NCBI GenBank assembly: GCA_028829895.1
Contig: CM054180.1
Coordinates: 120,045,363 to 120,109,362 of the forward strand
Direction of reading: 5' to 3'
Source: Sinotaia quadrata
Lineage: Eukaryota > Mollusca > Gastropoda > Architaenioglossa > Viviparidae
DNA: 64,000 bases
In this document: piece after piece, positions 57,830 to 64,000 of the stretch
Numbering within the stretch: position 1 is the stretch's first letter
Layout: the number at the start of each line of letters is the position of its first letter
The notes under the pieces: model-generated
What the model was told of the DNA's origin: nothing
Databases searched by the model: none
Seen by the model: the letters and a program-made list of their open reading frames with translations, nothing else
Made by a program: the position numbers and the translations under genes

Positions 57830-58700
57830 ATGTGAACAATTAATTATATGTCTACAAGGTTAATGAATTATTCATAGATATAGTTTCTAACACACTTTGA
57901 TTTGTGCATGTGTCTTCATATTCGATTTTAATTTGTATCCATTTTTTGTGGAGAAATAGAAATGTGCATATACAACAAATGTAAAATGTCAACAAATCGA
58001 ATTGTTCAGTGCAGCACTCAGCAGCAAGTGATCCAAGCAATCTGAGATTGTGGACCCGTTCAGTTCAATTGCTGACTTGAAGAAAGAGTCCTTACTTGCA
58101 CTGTTGTATGACCGCGAGCTTCAACCTGCCTATACCAAGTTCCATAATACTTAAGGGAAGTTTGAAGTCTCTTATATTAATAGTTTCTTTGGTGAAATGT
58201 GCGACACACCCAGGTTCGATCACTACATCGCTACCCTCAAACGTTGCCCGTTGTGTATTTGGGTGGTGGTGGTGATGGTAAGGGGAGAGAACATGACTAA
58301 TGACATTTTTCTTTCTTCGCCCCCCCCCCCCCATTGAAGGGAGCCTGCTTGCTGCAGATTACGAGACTCGCCGTCATCAATAAAACCGAAGTCACGTGTC
58401 TTTGGTGATGTCGCTGTCTCTAATTTCTACGACGTGTACCAGGAGCTTCCGGGTAAGACTTGAATTATATTCCCCACCCCCCCCCCCCTTGTTTTTGAAG
58501 AGAAACAAGGAATCAAATGTCATTTACCTTTTCTCACCTTATTTTGACGGGTGAGGGTTGTTATCAAAATCAAGGGAAGGTAATTAAAAATAAAAAAGAG
58601 AAACACTAAGAGACTGCACTGTGTAGCTACGTGTGTGTGTGTTGGGAGCGAGCGAGAGAGTAAAAGAATATCTTTGTATCGTCGCTACACGTTTAGATCC
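57830..58700. other. Gene-free stretch
   Basis: C runs at about 58320-58333 and 58477-58489. 'ccaggttcgatcac' (58209-58222) resembles a tRNA B box, but no tRNA fold or A box goes with it. Confidence 0.4.
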
Positions 58701-59045
58701 GTTAAGCTGAATGAACGTGCTCCTTCCCATTAGAAACTTCTGCTATGGGCGTTGGCTTACATGGTGCCACTCATAAAGTCGGCCAAGCTTGTAGAGCTTG
58801 GGCCATGGTGCAATTTACCTACGACAAGATCCCCGAACTCACTTCTTACCTTTCTTTCATAATCAAGGCACTCTGAGATAGGGAGGCGGACCCGAAAGGC
58901 TGACAAACAGTAATTTCCTTGGAGACGTCACCAGAGCCTCTTTTATCGTTGCGTCTAATAGTACTTAAATTACACCGCAGGCAAGGCAGCAAGGGACGCC
59001 ACTCTAATTAACTTGATTTACCGATAAAGAAGGGTTCGGATATCA
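58700..59045. other. Single-copy island, possibly regulatory
   Basis: Non-repetitive sequence of mixed composition between repeat-rich flanks, with homeobox-type (TAATTAA) and GATAAAG words near 59005-59030. No open frame or RNA gene fits it. A role is only a possibility. Confidence 0.2.
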
Positions 59046-59379
59046 AATTGCTCATTAACATGAAATGTGATTATACACATTAATTTATATGCACAAGACT
59101 TCTATCTATCTATTTGTCCGTCTGTCTATCTATCGTGCCTTAATTCTATCTCTAACAACAACAAACTAAGGTGTAATAAAGAATAGTCTTATTGCTAACT
59201 ATCCCTATCTCTAAAAATAACTAGAGTGCAATAAAGATTACTTTCAGACAATTAATGAAAGAAACAATACAATGTTTGAGGGTGTCAACGACCCCGCACT
59301 ATTATGCATTAGCACTAAGGCACTAACCGTCTCGAACAATCACACACTATGGTGCATTAGCACTAGCAGTTCCAGAATC

Positions 59380-59665
59380 TAGCACACTGATGCTAAATAT
59401 CCCACACTATAGTTGAGTACTTTTAACGATCCAAGATCTTGTTGACTAATACTAAATATCCCACACTATAGTTGAGTATTTTTAACGATCCAAGATCTTG
59501 TTGACTAATGCTAAATATCCCACACTATAGTTGAGTACTTTTAACGATCCAAGATCTTGTTGACTAATCTAAATATCTCACACTATAGTTGAGTACTTTT
59601 AACGATCCAAGATCTTGCTGACTAATGCTAAATATCCCACACTGTAGTAGAGTAGTGCTAAAGTT
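59380..59665. repeat. Minisatellite, ~59-60 bp unit, ~4.5 copies
   Basis: 'cccacactatagttgagta' anchors at about 59401, 59460, 59519 and later, joined by 'acgatccaagatcttg' and 'gactaatgctaaatat'. Divergence is low. Confidence 0.95.
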
Positions 59666-59870
59666 CACAGACTGTTATACTAGAGTGGTAGTAAATATCC
59701 CTGGCTAGTGCAACTGGTACAGTGGCACGCACATTATTATATAAAATATTAACTATTTATGTTTAATGTGACAAATATATTAATTAGTATCTTCTTCGTA
59801 TTCCCCATCTTTCCTACTAAGAAAATTCACAAACTCGCGCACGCATACCACATATATTTATAGACACGCA
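59666..59870. other. AT-rich spacer
   Basis: No feature is visible. Confidence 0.4.
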
Positions 59871-59875
59871 TAATA

Positions 59876-59892
59876 CACACACACACACATAC

Positions 59893-59952
<60 letters not shown>
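59876..59952. repeat. (CA)n microsatellite
   Basis: CA run of about 36 units with a few CATA and CGCA interruptions near its start. Confidence 0.97.
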
Positions 59953-59954
<2 letters not shown>

Positions 59955-60019
59955 CCACCGCCACTAAATAAAAACGAGACCAGCAACATTTGGACTCGTC
60001 TATACCGAGTTTAATTTAT

Positions 60020-60155
60020 TGTTATATTTAAATATATTAAAACAAATTGAATTAAAATGTTAGCCATCAGAGCCCAAAATACGTTGCTATATTTAAATAT
60101 ATTTAAACTGAATTAAAACGTTAGCCATCAGAGCACAAATACGTTGCTCACAAAC
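60020..60155. repeat. Direct duplication, ~60-66 bp
   Basis: 'gttatatttaaatatatt' plus 'gttagccatcagagc' and 'aaatacgttgct' occurs twice in succession (about 60022-60088 and 60084-60152). The second copy has a few deletions. Confidence 0.85.
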
Positions 60156-60415
60156 AAACAAGCAAAACAGCTAAAAAGGTGTTTAGACCTTTAAAATTTA
60201 TGGCAGTTCATTAGAACAATAAACGTTTGCTAGCAACATTTCTCCTGTTAATACAATTACTTCTTCATTACTTCTTTCTTTGTCTTTCACTGTTCGGTAA
60301 AGAAGCTGTTTCATTCAACCACAGTCATACACACACATCACACACATACACACACATGCATACATACATGCACGCGCGCACAACATTAACACCCACATTA
60401 CACAAACACATGCAA
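60156..60415. other. Spacer with a CA-rich end
   Basis: AT-rich, then CA-rich from about 60325. No gene is visible. Confidence 0.4.
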
Positions 60416-60419
60416 TCAC

Positions 60420-60692
60420 ATACATTGCAGTCAGGTACATGCACACACACACATTGCACAGTCAGGTACATGCACGCACACACATTGCACAGTCAGACAC
60501 ATGCAATCTCACGCATTGCACAGTCAGGCACATGAACTCACGTACATTGCACAGTCGGGTACATGTAATCACACATTGTACAGTCAGGCACATGCAATCA
60601 CACAATTACACAGTCAGGTTCATGCAATTACACACATTGCACAGTCAGGCACATGCGATCACACACATTGCACAGTCAGGCATATACAATCA
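60420..60692. repeat. Minisatellite, ~31 bp unit, ~9 copies
   Basis: Unit 'cacattgcacagtcaggcac' then 'atgcaatcaca'. Copies are moderately diverged (gtacatg, gcacatg, ttcatg). Open frames over it are artefacts. Confidence 0.94.
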
Positions 60693-60910
60693 CACATTCG
60701 ATTGTGACCCAACCACGATGTGAGATCTTAATGGATTGGTTATGCTTCCAAACATTTTTTCGTAAAATTTTAAAACAAAAATTATTATTTCAAGAAAACC
60801 TAGTCTTTTGTTGTTATTAAACGCTAGATGCACTTTGTGAAGTAAAACATATTTTCCTTTACGAACTTTGCCGAAGTTTGCTTCGGACGTTTTCGGAAAC
60901 GCGTAAGCTC
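60693..60910. other. AT-rich stretch ending in CpG-rich DNA
   Basis: No gene is called. The CpG-rich segment about 60860-60950 leads into the short ORF that follows. Confidence 0.35.
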
Positions 60911-60913
60911 GCG

Positions 60914-61003
60914 ATGTCAAAAGGGTCGAAGGAAAGTCGTGACGAGCAGTATGTATATGAGGAAGGTGTAAGCGATAACGAGGAGGTATCTCGAATGTTA
61001 TAA
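60914..61003 (+). CDS. Short protein-like ORF, 29 codons
   Basis: ATG with G at -3, just after a CpG-rich stretch, opens MSKGSKESRDEQYVYEEGVS and then DNEEVSRML before TAA. The composition is hydrophilic and acidic, like an N-terminus. A GTATCT word after GAGGAG (60983-60988) could act as a weak donor, making this a first coding exon. No family is recognised. Confidence 0.18.
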   Translation: MSKGSKESRDEQYVYEEGVSDNEEVSRML

Positions 61004-61517
61004 AATAAAAAGATTATTCCTGTGTGATGAAACAGAAAAATGAGAATGGTTTAGAAAATTCGGACACATTGACAACAGGGTTGTAAGTCAATATCAGTGG
61101 AAGTAGAAGATAGATAGATCTAGTTCGACAATAATCACAACTAACATTTCCGATTAAGCTATTTGAATGCTAGGCAAGTAGATCTATTAGAAAGTAGACC
61201 TAGGTAGTTCAGCCCACCTGCTAATAAATAATGGCTAACTTTCGCTATATAAACATTTTTTTTTTAAAGCTGTTTGATTTTTAGTTTGTCAAATTCGTAT
61301 GATGTGCATATTAGCCATTGATATAAAGAATACAAGGAAATTTTGTGGTGATGTAAAAAAGGAATTATTACTAATAAAATACATATTAATAAAATATTTA
61401 AATAAAGCAACCAATATACACAATATATTTTTTAAGTAAATATTTATGAAAATAATAAACTAATTAATAGTATAAAATTAATACATTAATTATGATGCAA
61501 AATTTAAATTAAAAATT
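61004..61517. other. Gene-free AT-rich stretch
   Basis: Very AT-rich with no supported feature. Confidence 0.45.
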
Positions 61518-63157
61518 TACAGATCAAGACATTCTTAAGATATGGACAGAATACTGCTCAGACCTATACAACCACAGATCTACAGGGGACCGAAGCATAT
61601 TCAACACCCCACCAGTGACCAACACTGACAACTACCCCATCCTCTGAGCAAAAGTAGAGACTGCACTGAAATAATTGAAAAAATAGAGAAGGCAGCGAGA
61701 GTAGACAACATCCCTGCAGACCTAGTCCAAGAAGGGAGAGAAACAATGATAAGCGCCCTAATAACAATCTGCAATAAGATCTGGCAGACAGGGGAATGGC
61801 CAACACCATGGACTCAGTCGCTCATAATAACTCTCCACCAAAAAGGCGATTTACAGCAATGTCAGAATTATCGTATGATCAGTCTTTTATGCCACCCAAG
61901 CAAAGTCATGCTAAAGATCATATTAAACAGATTGAAGCTGCTGGCAGAGGAATCATAGCTGAAGAACAGACAGGCTTCGGACCACGGCAAAGCACAAGTG
62001 AACAGATCTTTAACCTGACATTACTATGTGAGAAGTACCTTCAGCACCAACAAAACCTCTATCATGTCTTTGTAGATTGTAAGAAGGTATTTGACAGGGT
62101 GTGGCATGCAGCCCTTTGGTCCACCATGAAGCTGTACAACATCAATGCCAACATGATCAAAGTCATAGAAAGCCTTTACTGCAAGACCACCAGTGCAATC
62201 TGCTTCAACGGCCATATAGGAGATTGGTTCAAGACAACAATGGGAGTCAGACAAGGATGCTTGCTTTCACCTACTCTCTTCAACATCTTCCTTGAAAGAA
62301 TCATGACAGATGCTCTGGAAGACCATGAAGGAACTGTCAGTATTGGAGGCAAAACAATAACGAATTTACGCTTTGCAGATGACATTGATGGTTTTGCAGG
62401 AAATGAAGAGGAGCTAGGTCATTTGGTAGCAAAACTGGACAGGACAGCGACTGCTTTTGGTATGGAAATCAGTGTTGAGAAGACCAAATTGATAACCAAC
62501 AACACCAGTGGTATTGGCAATGACATCATGAATGGTGATCAGAAACTGGAAACAGTTAATAAATTCAAGTACTTAGGAGCCATCATGACAGATGAGGGAT
62601 CAAAACCAGATATACTGTCCAGGATTGCTGACAGCAATAGCAATGGCTGAAGACAGTTTGGAAAGACAGAAACATCTCACTCAGCTCAAAAGATCAGACT
62701 GATGTGCTCCTTGGTTGTATCTGTGTTATTATATGCATATTAGTCATGGACCCTCACAGCAGATCTTGAAAGGAGGATACAAGCTACTGAAATAAGATGC
62801 TTTCAAAGGTTGCTTGGCATTTCGTATAGGGATCATGTCACGAATGAGGAAATGGGAAACAGAATTAGTCAGGCCATTGAACCCTATGAAGAGCTATTGG
62901 TCATTGTGGAAAAACGGAAAATGAAATGTTATGGGCATGTCACATGATCAACAGGGCTTGCCAAGACAATCATGAAAGGTACTGTTTGAGGAGGGTGAAG
63001 GAGAAGAAGACAGATGAAAAGATGTGAGGATAACATCTCAGAGTGGACAGGACTGAAACTGAGCAATACAGTAAGATTATCAGAGAACAGAATGGAATGG
63101 AGGAAGCTGGTTGTCATATCATCAGTGGTGCCCCAACAGTTGGCAAGACTCAGGGAT
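61518..63157 (+). mobile_element. 5'-truncated non-LTR retrotransposon (LINE)
   Basis: Translated similarity to APE-type LINE polyproteins starts at DQDILKIWTEYCSDLYNH (about 61518) and runs to the C-terminal end (VVPQQLARLRDR, about 63120-63157). The order is pre-RT linker, reverse transcriptase (61745-62640), then the C-terminal region with GRRRR and W..LVV..SSVVPQ motifs. It carries at least three frameshifts (near 61945, 62640 and 62690) and several stops, so it is inactive. The endonuclease half is absent, as expected for 5' truncation. It ends directly in a GATA/GACA tail. The same family left an endonuclease fragment at 47380-47735. The clade is not assigned. Confidence 0.92.
61946..62650 (+). 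pseudogene. Reverse transcriptase domain of the LINE (broken)
   Basis: Longest intact piece of the element (frame open from 61796). It shows, in order, EEQTGFGPRQSTSEQIFNL (fingers), VDCKKVFDRVWHAALW (palm, with the first catalytic Asp position), GVRQGCLLSPTLFNIFLERI (62243 onward), FADDID (catalytic Asp pair, 62372-62389) and GMEISVEKTK, then the KYLGA motif (about 62567). It would copy element RNA at the target site in an active LINE. The 5' part of the domain is in another frame (61746-61958). A stop at 62648 follows a frameshift, so no full protein can be made. Confidence 0.9.
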
Positions 63158-63164
63158 AGATAGA

Positions 63165-63199
<35 letters not shown>

Positions 63200-63248
63200 G
63201 CAGACAGACAGACAGACAGACTGACAGACAGATAGATAGATAGATAGT
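63158..63248. repeat. (GATA)n(GACA)n tail of the LINE
   Basis: GATA units pass into GACA units and back to GATA, beginning right after the last codons of the LINE. Microsatellite-like 3' tails are typical of several LINE groups, and this tail probably expanded after insertion. Confidence 0.93.
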
Positions 63249-63318
63249 GTGAAAGTAATTATTTCTTATCACTGATGGATTAACAAAAGCTCTTATTTTA
63301 TGATCTATTTAATCCACC

Positions 63319-63553
63319 TGTTGACAGGGATTTTGTCCTTTGCAGGCAGAGTGACTAAGTCAAGCATTTATAAACCAATAATTCATTATTTACTGAATAC
63401 CAAGAGAGTGAATACCAAGAACCTAAAATTATTATAATTATTAATATTTGCAGGAGGATAACATTTAGAAACAGAGAATAATTAGTGAATTATTGGTTTC
63501 TAGGGCTTGACTTAATCCCTCCGACTGCAAAAGGAAGACCCCGTCGACAACGA
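63319..63553. mobile_element. Fold-back (long inverted repeat) element
   Basis: The left arm, about 63319-63397, and the right arm, about 63474-63553, are imperfect reverse complements over ~79 bp. Shared blocks include AAACCAATAATTCA, AAGTCAAGC and the TTTGCAG region. About 76 bp of AT-rich DNA separates them. The ends carry similar TGTTGAC/CGTTGTCGAC words. It has no coding capacity and no certain target duplication. It may be a MITE or an inverted duplication. Confidence 0.75.
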
Positions 63554-63554
63554 A

Positions 63555-64000
63555 CAAATCTCTTTCACACGTTGCTTACACAAATGTTAACGAAAACTTC
63601 ATCACTCCAGAGATGTTCAAGTAATTCCTGCGAAATGTAAAAATAAAATAGAAAGAAATAATTGGGGGAGGGGGAGTTCAAGGTCAGGCTGCTAAAAAGG
63701 GACAATTTCCAGTAACCTGTAAGTTAACTGTTAATTGATTTAGTCGAGAATGCAGTCAAACGAATGTCACTTTTGACTGTGCCTGAAGGACTTGTCACGA
63801 GCTGTGGACTTATTTCTCCCGCCATCTTAGTTTTTGCTCCGTGGGAATTTTTAATTTAGCTAATCTGTATGCAAGCGCGTGAGAAGATGTAGGCTAGTGC
63901 TGGCCGATGAGGTCGTGAATTATTTTAGATTTTAAAAGAAGTATACTTTGCAAACGGGATTTTAAAAAAACAACAATTGTTTGTCTATTTATTTAAACAA
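63555..64000. other. Gene-free stretch at the window end
   Basis: No exon, repeat array or RNA gene is visible to the end of the window. Confidence 0.4.

Noticed and set aside
58201..58230. tRNA B-box-like GGTTCGATCAC
   Set aside because: No matching A box or stems at the right distance.

Overview
The window looks like nuclear DNA of an animal, most likely a marine gastropod or other mollusc. The gene space is AT-rich, intron-sized and sparse. It is crowded with microsatellites and locally expanded minisatellites, and it carries remains of an APE-type non-LTR retrotransposon, a tRNA-derived SINE and short hAT-like and mariner-like elements. No operons, Shine-Dalgarno sites, phage genes or CRISPR arrays are visible. 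The mollusc assignment rests on the repeat families and is an inference, not a proof.

One protein-coding gene can be named with confidence. It is an intronless NRARP-type gene (Notch-regulated ankyrin repeat protein) on the minus strand at 29186-29734. Its last ~100 codons match the small ankyrin protein that binds the Notch intracellular domain/CSL complex, and it has an unusual S/T/P-rich N-terminal extension. A TATA-like box (30812-30821), inverted CCAAT motifs, a CT tract and a consensus CSL/Su(H) site (31052-31059) lie upstream. AATAAA signals lie about 330 bp downstream (28833-28856).

Tentative coding pieces are a minus-strand terminal exon (40828-40977, with acceptor, stop and poly(A) signal), a possible plus-strand internal exon at 46137-46189, and three protein-like short ORFs (48588-48677, 52418-52510, 60914-61003). 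None can be assigned to a family.

Mobile DNA: a 5'-truncated, frameshifted LINE with its reverse transcriptase region (61518-63157) ends in a GATA/GACA tail. A minus-strand endonuclease fragment of the same LINE type lies at 47380-47735. A SINE is at 43900-44171. There are three hAT-like short elements with recognisable ends or target duplications (13502-13788 with a sister copy at 42657-42940, 24066-24240, 50077-50280), a mariner-like MITE with perfect 31-bp inverted ends (55325-55537), and a fold-back element (63319-63553).

Layout: 1-12 kb holds tandem arrays and A/C-rich low-complexity DNA; 12-24 kb more arrays and the first hAT-like copy; 24-28 kb two hAT ends and arrays; 28-31.3 kb the NRARP locus; 31-43 kb arrays, the candidate terminal exon and the second hAT-like copy; 43-58 kb the SINE, LINE endonuclease fragment, MITEs and a long pyrimidine/purine tract; 58-64 kb arrays, the LINE and the fold-back. 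I found no undescribed multi-gene system. The most distinctive features are the extended NRARP protein, the well-preserved MITE set and the very high density of unrelated minisatellite expansions.
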